NCBI RefSeq assembly: GCF_007993045.1
Contig: NZ_VOOR01000006.1
Location: 122,709-186,708 of the forward strand
Origin: Phaeodactylibacter luteus
GTDB taxonomy: Bacteria; Bacteroidota; Bacteroidia; Chitinophagales; Saprospiraceae
Direction of reading: 5' to 3'
DNA length: 64,000 bases
The notes beneath the pieces are model-generated. The model was given only the letters and a program-made list of their open reading frames with translations, was not told the origin of the DNA and did not search any database. Each line of letters starts with the position of its first letter. The stretch's first letter is position 1. Of the stretch, positions 18,415-27,882 are shown in pieces. A program made the position numbers and the translations under genes.

Positions 18415-19385
18415 AAGTACTGATTGTCCGCTTTTCCTCTATAGGCGATATCGTCCTGGCCACGCCGGTCATACGTTGCGTGCGGCAGCAGCTGGGGGCA
18501 GAGGTACATGTACTGACCAAACATGCTTTCCGCTCCATCCTTGAGCCCAACCCTTATGTTGACAAAGTATACAGCATACAGAAGCGCGTCAGCGAAGTAA
18601 CGCAGGAGCTGAGGGGCGAGCGGTACGATGCCGTTTTGGATCTGCACAACAACCTGCGCAGCCTGCAGGTGAAATGGTCTTTGCGGGCACGTTCCTTTAC
18701 CTTCAACAAAATCAACTGGGCGAAATGGCTTAAAGTGAACCTTAAAGTCGACCGTTTGCCCAAGGTGCATATCGTAGAGCGCTATATGAAGCCGGCAGAG
18801 GCCCTTGGCGTGGTTTATGATGGGCAGGGGCTCGATTATTTTATCCCCCGGGAAGCAGAAGTCAGCCTGCCAGGCGCTTTGGGGGTTTCACCGGGCGGGT
18901 ATGTCGCTATAGCTATCGGCGCTGCACATGCGACTAAGCGGCTTCCTTTAGAACAGTTGGTAGCCTTGGCGCGTGGGCTCAGCGAGCCGGTCGTGCTGTT
19001 GGGCGGGCCCGGAGACGCTGAGGCAGGGGCACAGATTGCAGCAGCAGCAGGAGCGCACGTGGCCAATACGTGTGGGAAACTGAGCCTCCACCAATCGGCG
19101 AGCATCGCCAAACAGGCCCGCCACGTGATCACGCATGATACTGGCATGATGCACATCGCAGCAGCCCTGCGCAAGCCGATTACCGCAGTGTGGGGCAATA
19201 CAATTCCAGGCTTTGGAATGTATCCTTTTTATCCAGAAGGCGTACAACGGCATACCGATGTAGAGGTGGCCGGGCTGGGTTGCAGGCCTTGCTCGAAAAT
19301 TGGGCACGAAGCATGCCCGAAGGGGCACTTCCGCTGTATGAAAAACATTGAGATTGCAGCAATCTTGCAGGCTGCCCAAAAATAA
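18411..19385 (+). CDS. glycosyltransferase family 9 (heptosyltransferase-like)
   Basis: A 324-residue GT9 enzyme. N-terminal 'MKVLIVRFSSIGDIVLATPVI' (split: signature SSIGD) is the ADP-heptose:LPS heptosyltransferase opening, and the C-terminal half has 'KLSLHQSASIAKQ' and 'VITHDTGMMHIAAAL' which bind the sugar nucleotide, followed by 'WGNTIPGFGMYPFYP'. GT9 enzymes add heptose or a related sugar to the LPS core on the inner face of the inner membrane. The start overlaps the DUF6503 stop (ATGA). Acceptor not deducible. Confidence 0.9.
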   Translation: MKVLIVRFSSIGDIVLATPVIRCVRQQLGAEVHVLTKHAFRSILEPNPYVDKVYSIQKRVSEVTQELRGERYDAVLDLHNNLRSLQVKWSLRARSFTFNKINWAKWLKVNLKVDRLPKVHIVERYMKPAEALGVVYDGQGLDYFIPREAEVSLPGALGVSPGGYVAIAIGAAHATKRLPLEQLVALARGLSEPVVLLGGPGDAEAGAQIAAAAGAHVANTCGKLSLHQSASIAKQARHVITHDTGMMHIAAALRKPITAVWGNTIPGFGMYPFYPEGVQRHTDVEVAGLGCRPCSKIGHEACPKGHFRCMKNIEIAAILQAAQK

Positions 19386-19893
19386 GTGCGATTGTCTGCC
19401 AGGCGTGGAAAACAAAAAATGGGGCTTTGTGCGCCCTGCCGTATTCCGCCTATCTTAGCCCTGATTTTGCCAGATTATTGAAGAAATCATTTATCTTTCG
19501 GTTTTAGTCTATGTTGGGGGTTCGCTTTTGGGGCGGATGTAGTCCAATTTTATCCTGAAAAGGCACGGCACATTCACGAATGAGATAATAAGAGATCCAT
19601 TCTTGATGGCCTGCCCGCTATGCAATGCTTTAGCAGGCGGCAGGGCAGCCAAGTGCAGGACAAGGTTTGGCCAATGCAGCCAAAAGGGAGAAACCACAAC
19701 ATAGCCTTAAAGCTCATTGGGGGGCTGACACTTAATCAGTGCGAGCCGGTTTGGTAGGCTGAAAGCCAGCTTTCACCCGCTGTAGCCAAAAGCAAATTGA
19801 AAATAAAAGCTGGGCAGCCCCACTTGGACTTTGTAACGCGAACGAACACAGCACCAAGGTACTTCCCTCGGTTATCCTAAATTCAATTACTCT
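19386..19893 (+). other. 508-base gap before porP
   Basis: I see no convincing gene here. The gap holds a weak -7-like TATCTTTCG near 19490 and a small hairpin (GAAAGC CA GCTTTC) near 19770. A 62-codon frame on the minus strand lacks any protein-like feature. The promoter of the T9SS-related pair at 19894 must lie here, but no box matches well. Confidence 0.5.
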
Positions 19894-20964
19894 ATGAAGC
19901 TAGTTAGATCTCTGTTATTGTTCTTCTTTGCCGCTGTACTGGGGAGCCTGCAAGCTCAGGATATTCACTACACGCTCTTCAATATGTCCCCGCTGACGCT
20001 CAACCCAGCGAACACAGGGGCTTTCTCCGGTACCGTCCGTGTAGGAGGTATTTACCGCGGGCAATGGTGGGCGGTATCCTCAGAGCGGGGTTACAATACC
20101 CCTTCAGCTTACGCTGATGCCCCTATCGTACGAGGGTTCCGGGATCAGGATTGGGTAGGCGTAGGCCTGTCTTTTTTTCAGGATAAATCGGGCTCCCTGG
20201 CACTGACGACCAACACGTCTATGTTGTCCGCTGCTTACCATTTGGGGCTAGACAAAAAAGGGGAATCGGTACTGACGCTCGGCTTGCAGGGCGGGCGCGT
20301 CAACCGCAGCCTGAACTCTCAGAATGCACGGCTGGCAGACAGCTGGGACGGCTCCACCAATATCTTTGAAGATACCGCAGATCCGGTCTTTACAGGAGGT
20401 ACGGGCGGTGGCACGGAGCCCGGGGAGAATGACATTCAGACGGACTACTTCGATTTCCGTGCGGGCTTGCTGTTCCGCTCTAAATTTGATGAGTTCGACA
20501 ATATTGAGGTGGGCTTCTCTACGGGCCGCATCAATACACCGGAATACCTCTTCCGTGCGGGCGGCGGCAATCAAGATTTCGCAGACCGGCCGATGCTGCT
20601 CGCCGCTCATGCCAAGTACGAGTGGAAGCTGAACGACAAATGGTCAGCTGCCCCTACTGTGCTCTGGCAGTCTACAGGCGGTGCCAATTTGTTCAACCTT
20701 CAGGCTTGGGCTGGCTATGACCTCAAGCCAGAGGAGAAGATCAAATTGCACATGGGGCTGGGCTACCGGATAGGCGACTCTGCTAAAATCCTGGCTGGGC
20801 TCGACTATAAAGACCTGCGGGTAGCTGCTGCTTTTGACCTCAACGTGTCTGAATACCGGGTGGCTACGGATTATCAGGGCGCGTTCGAAATTGCTGCTTT
20901 CTACATCATCAAAGTATACCCGGACCCCCAGATCAAGCCGGCTATCCTTTGCCCAAGGTTTTAA
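19894..20964 (+). CDS. PorP/SprF-family type IX secretion membrane protein
   Basis: A 356-residue outer-membrane beta-barrel. Signal peptide 1-21 (cut after LQA-Q) and the family opening 'DIHYTLFNMSPLTLNPANTG' followed by 'GTVRVGGIYRGQWW' identify PorP/SprF. In Flavobacterium, SprF is needed for SprB export, and PorP in Porphyromonas for T9SS function; genomes carry many paralogues, each often paired with one cargo or one OmpA-like protein. The next gene (109 bases on) encodes a PD40-OmpA protein, a common pairing. Length and strand pattern are normal. Confidence 0.9.
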   Translation: MKLVRSLLLFFFAAVLGSLQAQDIHYTLFNMSPLTLNPANTGAFSGTVRVGGIYRGQWWAVSSERGYNTPSAYADAPIVRGFRDQDWVGVGLSFFQDKSGSLALTTNTSMLSAAYHLGLDKKGESVLTLGLQGGRVNRSLNSQNARLADSWDGSTNIFEDTADPVFTGGTGGGTEPGENDIQTDYFDFRAGLLFRSKFDEFDNIEVGFSTGRINTPEYLFRAGGGNQDFADRPMLLAAHAKYEWKLNDKWSAAPTVLWQSTGGANLFNLQAWAGYDLKPEEKIKLHMGLGYRIGDSAKILAGLDYKDLRVAAAFDLNVSEYRVATDYQGAFEIAAFYIIKVYPDPQIKPAILCPRF

Positions 20965-21073
20965 CAAATCATTTAAAAAGCAAAGACTGGCTTAAACGTT
21001 TACTTTTCCAAGACAACGACACATTTCGCCCCGCCGTGCGGGGAAAATTGCCTAAAAAATAGATTGACCGCAT

Positions 21074-23545
21074 ATGAAAAATGCATACTTACTCCTGGTT
21101 CTGGGTCTCGTACTGGGAGGGCAGGTGCTAATGGCTCAGCCGCTCTCAAAATCATCTACGGAACAAAGCCTGATTGCAGCGCGTAAGGCCATGAGCAATA
21201 AGGATTATGTCAATGCCTTAGAGCGCTATGAGGAGGTCTATGAGGAAAACGATGACCGTGCATTGATTGACACAATCGCCTGGCTTCAGTTTTATATCCG
21301 CGATTACCGCACTGCAGAGCGGTGGTTCTCCCGCATTCTCCGCCGGGATAAGGAAGGAGAGCTGGACAGCTACCGCTTCACTTACGGCCGTCTGCTCAAA
21401 ATGAACGAAAAGTACAATGAAGCTATCCCTGAGTTTCAAAAATTCTTGGCGAGCAACCCGGGCGATAGCCTGGCAACCTTGGCAAAGAACGAGATTTCCG
21501 GGGCAGAGCTCGCCCTTGAGCTGCCACAAAACCTGAAAGGCGTTGCGGTGGAAAATGCCGGGCGAGACCTCAATGAGAAAACTTCTGAGTACACGCCCTC
21601 TCTTGCCGTAAATGGGACGGAGCTCTACTTTGCAGCCTTCGATGCAGATGACGTTATCTACGTCGAAGAAGAAGACCAGGAAAATGCATTTGCCATCATC
21701 TACAAAGCTACCAAAGATGATACAGAGTGGACAAAACGTAAGCCGCTTGGGGGCGAGATCAACCGCCCTGGCTTTCACAACAGCAACGTGACGGTATCTC
21801 CAGATGGAAGGACGATGTTTTTTACCCGTGCGAAGCTGCAGGGCAATACACTGAGCGAGAGTAAAATTTTCTACAGCACTGGTGGCTCTGACAGCTGGAA
21901 AGGCGCAGAGGAGCTCAAAGGTGTCAATGGTGACTACCTGGCTAAGCACCCGGCCCCGGGTGAGCTGTTTGGAAAGCGTGTGCTTTTCTTTGCATCAGAT
22001 ATGCCCGGCGGGTATGGCGGCTTCGATATTTACTATGCCACTGAGCTGGAGCCCGGCTCCTACAGCGCCCCGGTAAATCTGGGGGATGTCATCAATGGGC
22101 CTGGGGATGAAGAAACACCTTACTATCGCGATGGCACGCTTTACTTTTCTTCTAACGGACATCCAGGGCTTGGCGGCTTTGATAACTTCTACAGCAATTG
22201 GGACGGCGAAAAGTGGAGCCCTGTGCTCAATATGGGGCGGGGGTACAATTCTAGTGTAGACGATTACAGCTTCACCCTCGATACGGAAGGTTATTTTGGC
22301 GTACTGACTTCTAACCGCCCTGGCGGGCGCTCGGCTTACGGCCGTACCTGCTGTGACGATATTTACACGGTCAATATCGCACGGGTAGTTGTCGACTTGG
22401 TGGTCGGCACTTTCACAGAAGACAAAAAAGCCCTGACCAACGCCACTGTATTTTTGGTGCCTTCCAAGAAAGACCCCTCTTCCCAATCTACAGGCGAAAA
22501 GAGCAACGTAGCAGGTTTCGACTTGGGCCTGGAGGAAACCTATATGGTCATTGGCACTCACCCTGATTATTTCCCGGATACGGTGCAGGTCAATACCGTT
22601 GGCATTACGGAGTCCACTTCTTTGGAGCACCGTTTTTACCTCAAACCACGGCCCGTGCCGCCGGCAGAGCCCGAATTTGATACCATCACTATCGAAGAGC
22701 CGATCGTGCTGGAGAACATCCTCTATGATTTTGATGACGACCGCATCCGGGAAGAAGCAGAAAGCGACTTAGAGGTAGTTTTTGAGCTGTTGAACGATTA
22801 CCCTGAAATGGTCATTGAGCTCAGCTCTCACACGGATAGCCGCGGTGAAGCGCCTTACAACGAAAGCTTGTCTCAACGCCGTGCGGAGTCTGCCCGCCGT
22901 TGGCTCGTCCGAAAAGGGATAGACCGCGATCGGATTGTCGCTAAGGGCTATGGCGAAAGTCAGCCGCAGACGGTCAATCGGATCAGTGCCGCCAAACATG
23001 AGTTCCTCAACGAAGGGGATGTGCTTACTGAAGACTTCATCAGTGCCCTTGAAGGCGAAGAACAGAAAGAAACTGCAAACGAGCTCAACCGGCGCACAGA
23101 ATTCAAAATCCTGGAAGGGCCGACTTCTATCACGATCAAACGCACGAGCTTGCGCAAAAAAGAAGAGGTGAAAGAGGGCAGCAACCGCAATAGCTTGCCT
23201 GGCGGGCTCGGTATGAACGCGACCTTGAAGTTCGATAGTGATTTTGTTGATTTTGGGAAAGTGAAGAAAGGGGAGAAGCGCTCCCACACTTACACCTTTT
23301 TCAATGCCTCTGACAAGCCGTTGACCATCGACTTGATATCTGCCTGTGATTGTACTACAATTGTGAAAGACCCTACAGGCAAGACCTTTCAGCCAGGCGA
23401 GAAAGGGACCTTGGGCATCGTGTTCGATTCTTCTGAGAAAGAAGAGTCTGAGGTGATCGATATCGATATCTTCCTTGCGGGTGACAACCCGGATGGCGGG
23501 CCCCTGATGAAAACGGTACAGTATCAGTTTGAGCTGGTGAAATAA
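21074..23545 (+). CDS. TPR-PD40-OmpA envelope protein with C-terminal DUF1573 domain
   Basis: An 823-residue exported protein. In order: signal peptide (1-21); TPR helices (about 30-155); PD40/WD40-like beta-propeller (about 160-455, with repeats such as 'PDGRTMFFTRAKL', 'LFFASDMPGGYGGFDIYY', 'LYFSSNGHPGLGGFDNFYS'); a carboxypeptidase-regulatory-like segment (about 455-535); an OmpA peptidoglycan-binding domain (about 550-690, 'ELSSHTDSRGEAPYNESLSQRRAESAR'-type, given in part); and a DUF1573 domain (about 715-823, 'LISACDCTT', 'PGEKGTLGIVF'). It resembles PorE-like T9SS proteins that link the outer membrane to peptidoglycan, with DUF1573 as an extra. It follows porP/sprF in the same direction and is probably its partner. 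Confidence 0.88.
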   Translation: MKNAYLLLVLGLVLGGQVLMAQPLSKSSTEQSLIAARKAMSNKDYVNALERYEEVYEENDDRALIDTIAWLQFYIRDYRTAERWFSRILRRDKEGELDSYRFTYGRLLKMNEKYNEAIPEFQKFLASNPGDSLATLAKNEISGAELALELPQNLKGVAVENAGRDLNEKTSEYTPSLAVNGTELYFAAFDADDVIYVEEEDQENAFAIIYKATKDDTEWTKRKPLGGEINRPGFHNSNVTVSPDGRTMFFTRAKLQGNTLSESKIFYSTGGSDSWKGAEELKGVNGDYLAKHPAPGELFGKRVLFFASDMPGGYGGFDIYYATELEPGSYSAPVNLGDVINGPGDEETPYYRDGTLYFSSNGHPGLGGFDNFYSNWDGEKWSPVLNMGRGYNSSVDDYSFTLDTEGYFGVLTSNRPGGRSAYGRTCCDDIYTVNIARVVVDLVVGTFTEDKKALTNATVFLVPSKKDPSSQSTGEKSNVAGFDLGLEETYMVIGTHPDYFPDTVQVNTVGITESTSLEHRFYLKPRPVPPAEPEFDTITIEEPIVLENILYDFDDDRIREEAESDLEVVFELLNDYPEMVIELSSHTDSRGEAPYNESLSQRRAESARRWLVRKGIDRDRIVAKGYGESQPQTVNRISAAKHEFLNEGDVLTEDFISALEGEEQKETANELNRRTEFKILEGPTSITIKRTSLRKKEEVKEGSNRNSLPGGLGMNATLKFDSDFVDFGKVKKGEKRSHTYTFFNASDKPLTIDLISACDCTTIVKDPTGKTFQPGEKGTLGIVFDSSEKEESEVIDIDIFLAGDNPDGGPLMKTVQYQFELVK

Positions 23546-23658
23546 GCAAGAGTATAGCGCGGTTGGCGCTGCGTAGAGCAGTCCAATGCAGCCGCTTTTT
23601 ACAGAGAGAGCGTAATCCAGAATGTCGCAGGCGTTCAAGCTTATCGGGCTTTATAGCC

Positions 23659-23763
23659 TGGCATTGGCCTAGCGCTGCGAAGGGGTGGCAAGCCCGATAG
23701 GGCCGAGCGGATAGCGAGCCCCGAAGCATAGCGGCACCTGCCCGCTGGCAGGGGCAGGCCCCT
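23659..23763 (-). repeat. interspersed structured repeat, family R1, copy B
   Basis: Reverse-oriented copy of the ~105-bp family. The end hairpin is CCTGCC/GGCAGG around CGCT and the inner hairpin is GCCCGATAGGGC. In this copy and copy D, similarity continues for roughly 50 further bases on the left (GCAGGCGTT segment), so the full unit may be longer than 105 bp. Confidence 0.8.
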
Positions 23764-23903
23764 CCTTACAGCAGGGGCAGGCCCAAAAAATGAAAATCTC
23801 GTTTGCGCCCTTTCCCAGAGGGCAGTGCCGGTAGCCGGTGCTGCCCTCTGTTGCTGTTGGCAGTGTAGGCGGCGACATCCCTATATTTTGATAAAGAGCG
23901 GGC

Positions 23904-24518
23904 ATGGAAAGTTTTGTGGATAAAATAGCTATGGAGGCGGGGAGCCTCAGCTGGGTAGATTGGGCGGCTTCAATAACAGCAATAGTTTATGTGGTTCTGG
24001 CGGCACGGAGCAATATCTGGTGCTGGTTTTGGGGCATCATCAGCTGCAGCTTGTGGGCATATGCTTCCTTTGTTTTTTATGGGCTTTACCTCGATGCCTT
24101 GTTGCAAGTTTTTTATGTGGGGATGGGCTTTTGGGGGATTTACACTTGGCGCAGTGCGGGCGCACAGGAAGGCATTGTTCCGGTTAGCCGCCTGGGGTGG
24201 CAGCAGCATGCATGGTATCTTTTGGGCGGCGGCTTGGCTACGCTGGCCTTCGGCTATTTTTTTGGAGCATACACACCTGCTGCAGCTACTTACTGGGACG
24301 CCGGCACTACCACCTTTTCTGTGCTTGCTACCTTCATGCTGGCCCGCAGAAGGCTTGACAATTGGGCATACTGGGTAGCCATAGATGCGGTGTATGCCGG
24401 GCTGTACTTTTCACGGGGCGCTTACCTTTTCGCCCTGCTGATGGCCGCCTATACACTGATTGCCGGCAAGGCTTGGGCCAGCTGGAAAAAGGAGTGGCAA
24501 AATGCACAGTTCTACTGA
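23904..24518 (+). CDS. pnuC: nicotinamide riboside transporter PnuC
   Basis: A 204-residue, seven-helix membrane protein of the PnuC family. Diagnostic stretches are 'WVDWAASITAIVYVVLAARSN', 'WCWFWGIISCSLWAYASF' (each a transmembrane helix), 'MGFWGIYTWR', 'LARRRLDNWAYWVAIDAVYA' and 'GAYLFALLMAAYT'. The Trp-rich substrate pocket and the DNWAYW motif are as expected for facilitators of nicotinamide riboside uptake. It stands alone between a repeat copy and the nqr operon. A supply of NAD precursors next to an NADH dehydrogenase is suggestive but may be chance. A thiamine-specific PnuT cannot be fully excluded. Confidence 0.9.
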   Translation: MESFVDKIAMEAGSLSWVDWAASITAIVYVVLAARSNIWCWFWGIISCSLWAYASFVFYGLYLDALLQVFYVGMGFWGIYTWRSAGAQEGIVPVSRLGWQQHAWYLLGGGLATLAFGYFFGAYTPAAATYWDAGTTTFSVLATFMLARRRLDNWAYWVAIDAVYAGLYFSRGAYLFALLMAAYTLIAGKAWASWKKEWQNAQFY

Positions 24519-24726
24519 ACAAAAAGAAGGCATGAAGGGTCTTACACGGCAACAGTTAAAGCCTAACAATAGGACAAGTACTGTGCGCTTTATCACCAAA
24601 GGCGCTTTACTGTAGGATAACCTCCTGATAAAAAGGCAGGTAAGGCTTTTATTTAGAACAAATCTAAATAATTATCCACTTTCAACTTAACCAAAAGCTG
24701 CCTGCTTATTTACAGTAAAAGCTTTC

Positions 24727-24734
24727 TATATTTG
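24727..24734 (+). promoter_or_regulatory. Bacteroidota -7 promoter element of the nqr operon (TATATTTG)
   Basis: Exact TAnnTTTG match in an AT-rich stretch; predicted transcript start near 24741 leaves a leader of about 87 bases before the nqrA ATG at 24828. The region upstream (24660-24725) is the most AT-rich of the neighbourhood. No good -33 box is seen. Confidence 0.55.
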
Positions 24735-24827
24735 CGGTGTTTTTGAGAAGCCTATAAGTCATGCCGAGCGTTGAAACAGGCAGGAAAAAGCCTGGCGGCT
24801 CCGGTTAAAACTCTGAATTATACAAAC

Positions 24828-26474
24828 ATGAAACAAGCAGCTAGTAAGGCGGTCATTTTCGGTATCGCTATGGCTTATTCTACCGCTACCTGGGCACAGT
24901 CAGGCGGTGAAGGAGGGTTCGGGTCTATCCTGACCTATTCGCTGATCGCGGTTGCCGTACTGATTTTCTTCTTCCTGATCATTCAGGTCTCCAACAACCT
25001 GTTGGCTATAGAGGCAAAGCAGTTGGGCATAGATGAGGATGGTGAGTCTTCTTCTGCCAACAGCGGTGTACTTGGGAAGTTGTTCAAGCCCAAGATGCCG
25101 GCTTATATTCCGGAGGAAGAGCAGGTGACGATCCTGCGCCGTGGCCATGACCTGCTCCTAGAGGGCGAAGCTTCCGAGACAATAGAAGAAGTACAAGTTT
25201 CTACCTTCGCCGTTCAGCCTCCCAACTTCATTGGCATTTCTCCCATCCCTAAGGTTGAAGTGGAAGAGGGTGCCGAAGTGAAAGCTGGCGATCATCTTTT
25301 TTATGACAAGCGGACACCTGAAGTGAAATGGGTCGCTCCGGTCTCAGGAGAAGTTATTGCTATCGAGCGGGGTGCAAAGCGTGCGATCACTGCGATCACT
25401 ATACTGGCTGATAAAGAGCAAAAATACCGCCAACTGGAATCTTTTGACCTCGAGCAGGCAGACCGCTCTGCTTTGGTCAACTACCTGCTCGATGCAGGCG
25501 CTTGGCCGCTTTTCCGTCAGCGCCCGTTCAATATCGTAGCGGATCTCAACGAGGTGCCGCGCGATATATTCGTTTCTACTTTCGATACCGCACCGCTCGC
25601 GCCCAACCTCAACTTGGTAGTTGAGGGGCAGGAGGAGGCTTTCCAAAAAGGCCTTGATGTATTGGGCAAGCTTACGAGCGGCCATGTTTACCTTGGCCTC
25701 AATGCACGCGGCGAGCAGGCTCCACACCAAGCATTTACTGCTGCTACCGGCGTGAAAAAGCGCTGGTTCCATGGTAAGCACCCTGCAGGCAATGTAGGCG
25801 TTCAGATTCACCATATCAAGCCGATTAGCCTAAACAGCAAGGTGTGGACGATAGGCGTACAGGAAATCATCACCCTTGGCAAAATCTTTACAGAAGGCCG
25901 CTTTGATGCCACCCGTGTAGTCGCCCTCACAGGTGCAGAGCTGGAAGCGCCTAAGTATGTGCGTACAAAGGTTGGCGCAAAACTGGAAGACCTTGTCAAG
26001 GAAGGCTTAAAGCAAGACAATGTCCGCCTGATTTCAGGCGACGTCCTTTCTGGCGAGCAGAAGGCAGCAAGCAGTTTCCTCAATTTCTACGACGATCAGC
26101 TGACCGTTGTGGAGGAAGGAGACGATTATCAGCTGTTTGGCTGGCTATTGCCGTCTTTCAATACCCCAAGTATCTCTACCACATTCCCTTCTGCCCTTAT
26201 CCCTGACATGAAGTTCAAAGCAGAGACCAACACACATGGCGAGCGCCGTGCATTTGTGGTAACTGGCACTTACGAGGAAATGCTCCCGATGGACGTATAC
26301 CCGCAGGAGCTGATGAAGTCTATTTTGATTGGCGACTTCGAGAAGATGGAAGGCCTGGGCTTGCCCGAGCTGGTCGAAGAGGATGTGGCGCTCTGCGAAT
26401 TTGCCTGTGTATCTAAGCAGCCTGTTCAGCAAATCCTGCGGCAAGGGCTTGATACTATGCGGGAGCAGGCCTAA
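24828..26474 (+). CDS. nqrA: Na+-translocating NADH:quinone reductase subunit A with N-terminal membrane anchor
   Basis: A 548-residue NqrA; the standard protein has about 450 residues and is a cytoplasmic peripheral subunit. The ATG at 24828 (a TTG at 24771 is less likely) opens an extra ~99 residues: a signal-peptide-like helix (1-23, ending ATWAQ), a short Gly-rich segment, a strong transmembrane helix (about 34-58) and an acidic linker (61-98). The usual NqrA begins near residue 100 ('VTILRRGHDLLLEG') and is complete: 'KVEVEEGAEVKAGDHLFYDK', 'VKWVAPVSGEV', and a C-terminal region ending 'QPVQQILRQGLDTMREQA'. NqrA takes part in the quinone reduction site with NqrB. First gene of nqrABCDEF. 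Confidence 0.92.
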   Translation: MKQAASKAVIFGIAMAYSTATWAQSGGEGGFGSILTYSLIAVAVLIFFFLIIQVSNNLLAIEAKQLGIDEDGESSSANSGVLGKLFKPKMPAYIPEEEQVTILRRGHDLLLEGEASETIEEVQVSTFAVQPPNFIGISPIPKVEVEEGAEVKAGDHLFYDKRTPEVKWVAPVSGEVIAIERGAKRAITAITILADKEQKYRQLESFDLEQADRSALVNYLLDAGAWPLFRQRPFNIVADLNEVPRDIFVSTFDTAPLAPNLNLVVEGQEEAFQKGLDVLGKLTSGHVYLGLNARGEQAPHQAFTAATGVKKRWFHGKHPAGNVGVQIHHIKPISLNSKVWTIGVQEIITLGKIFTEGRFDATRVVALTGAELEAPKYVRTKVGAKLEDLVKEGLKQDNVRLISGDVLSGEQKAASSFLNFYDDQLTVVEEGDDYQLFGWLLPSFNTPSISTTFPSALIPDMKFKAETNTHGERRAFVVTGTYEEMLPMDVYPQELMKSILIGDFEKMEGLGLPELVEEDVALCEFACVSKQPVQQILRQGLDTMREQA

Positions 26475-26523
26475 GGCCCGGAAAAAATCATTCAACAACT
26501 GATTAATCTCACGATATAGAGAT

Positions 26524-27846
26524 ATGAAACAAGCATTGCTCAAACTACTCAAGCAGGTTGAACCGGACAAGGAGAAGTCTCCTTTCCTCCACACTGCTTA
26601 TGATGCATTTTTTACATTCGCCTTCACTCCTAATATGGTGACTAAAGGTGGTGTACACGTCCGTGATGGCATGGACCTCAAGCGGCAGATGGTGCACGTT
26701 GTGCTAGCCCTTCAGGTGCTGTATCTTTTTGGGACGTACAACATCGGGCATCAGCACTTTGTAGCCCTTGGCGAGTACACGGGTTTCCTTCAGGGGGCAC
26801 ACCTGAAGCTGGTCTATGGCCTGGTCAAGATGATCCCGATTTTCATTGTCACCCACGTAGTCGGGCTTGGCATTGAATTTTACTATGCCTACAAAAAAGG
26901 GCATGGTGTGGAGGAAGGCTTCCTGGTATCCGGGGCGCTCATCCCGCTGATTATGCCACCGGATATCCCCCTCTGGATTTTGGGCGTTTCTGTAGCCTTT
27001 GCAGTATGGATCGGCAAGGAGGCTTTCGGGGGCACAGGCATGAATATTCTCAATGTAGCGCTGCTCGCTCGGGTATTTGTCTTTTTTGCTTACCCAACGT
27101 ACATCTCAGGCGATGAGGTGTGGATAGCCGGCATTGAAAAGGCAGCGGAAGGCGGTTATTTTGGGCAAGCTTACGGTGCGGTATATGGCGTATTCGACAG
27201 CTTGTTCGGGAGCCTTGGGCTAGCTACTTTTGGCGATGGTGGCAAAGCAGTGATTGACGGCTACTCCGGTGCCACACCGCTTGGCCTGGCCTCCAAAGGG
27301 GGCTGGGATGCGGTCACGCAGTCTTACACCACAGGGCAGATGCTCTGGGGGACTATCCCTGGCTCAATTGGCGAAAGCTCTAAGCCGCTCATCATTGTAG
27401 GCGCACTGTTTCTGATCATCACCAAAATCGCAGACTGGCGCATTATGCTTTCGATGGTGATTGGCGCTGTAGTCATGGGGCTGCTGTTGAATGCATGGGG
27501 CGCAACCCCATTCATGGAGGTGCCCTGGTACTACCATTTCTACATGGGCAGCTTCTTGTTTGCGATGGCGTTTATGGCGACAGATCCGGTTACCGCTTCT
27601 TCTACGAGCACAGGAAAGCTGATCTATGGTTTCCTGATCGGGTTTGTAGGCATGATTGTCCGGGTACTGAACCCGGCATATCCAGAAGGCTGGATGCTTG
27701 CTATCCTGTTCATGAATGTCTTTGCGCCACTGATTGACCACTACGTACTGCAGGCCAATATCAACCGCCGTGCTAAGCGCCTTCAGGCGGCTATGAAGCC
27801 GGCTGAGACTGCTGCCGCGCCGGCAGCTGCGGAAGCACAAGCGTAA
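26524..27846 (+). CDS. nqrB: Na+-translocating NADH:quinone reductase subunit B
   Basis: A 440-residue polytopic membrane subunit, slightly longer than the Vibrio protein (~412). It carries the covalent FMN-attachment motif SGAT (Thr251 in 'DGYSGATPLG'), the conserved N-terminal helix start 'HTAYDAFFTFAFTPNMVTKGGVHVRDGMDLKR' (seen in parts), and about ten hydrophobic helices including 'PWYYHFYMGSFLFAMAFMATDPVT' (in parts). The C-terminal Ala-rich tail (about 420-440) is low complexity. NqrB holds riboflavin and FMN and forms much of the Na+ path. It starts 49 bases after nqrA. Confidence 0.96.
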   Translation: MKQALLKLLKQVEPDKEKSPFLHTAYDAFFTFAFTPNMVTKGGVHVRDGMDLKRQMVHVVLALQVLYLFGTYNIGHQHFVALGEYTGFLQGAHLKLVYGLVKMIPIFIVTHVVGLGIEFYYAYKKGHGVEEGFLVSGALIPLIMPPDIPLWILGVSVAFAVWIGKEAFGGTGMNILNVALLARVFVFFAYPTYISGDEVWIAGIEKAAEGGYFGQAYGAVYGVFDSLFGSLGLATFGDGGKAVIDGYSGATPLGLASKGGWDAVTQSYTTGQMLWGTIPGSIGESSKPLIIVGALFLIITKIADWRIMLSMVIGAVVMGLLLNAWGATPFMEVPWYYHFYMGSFLFAMAFMATDPVTASSTSTGKLIYGFLIGFVGMIVRVLNPAYPEGWMLAILFMNVFAPLIDHYVLQANINRRAKRLQAAMKPAETAAAPAAAEAQA

Positions 27847-27882
27847 GGTTTATTTCATTAGCAAGCAAAAAAGCAAGTACTC

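Noticed and set aside
19509..19697. 62-codon minus-strand frame before porP
   Set aside because: No protein-like features and no promoter; treated as chance in a 508-base gap.
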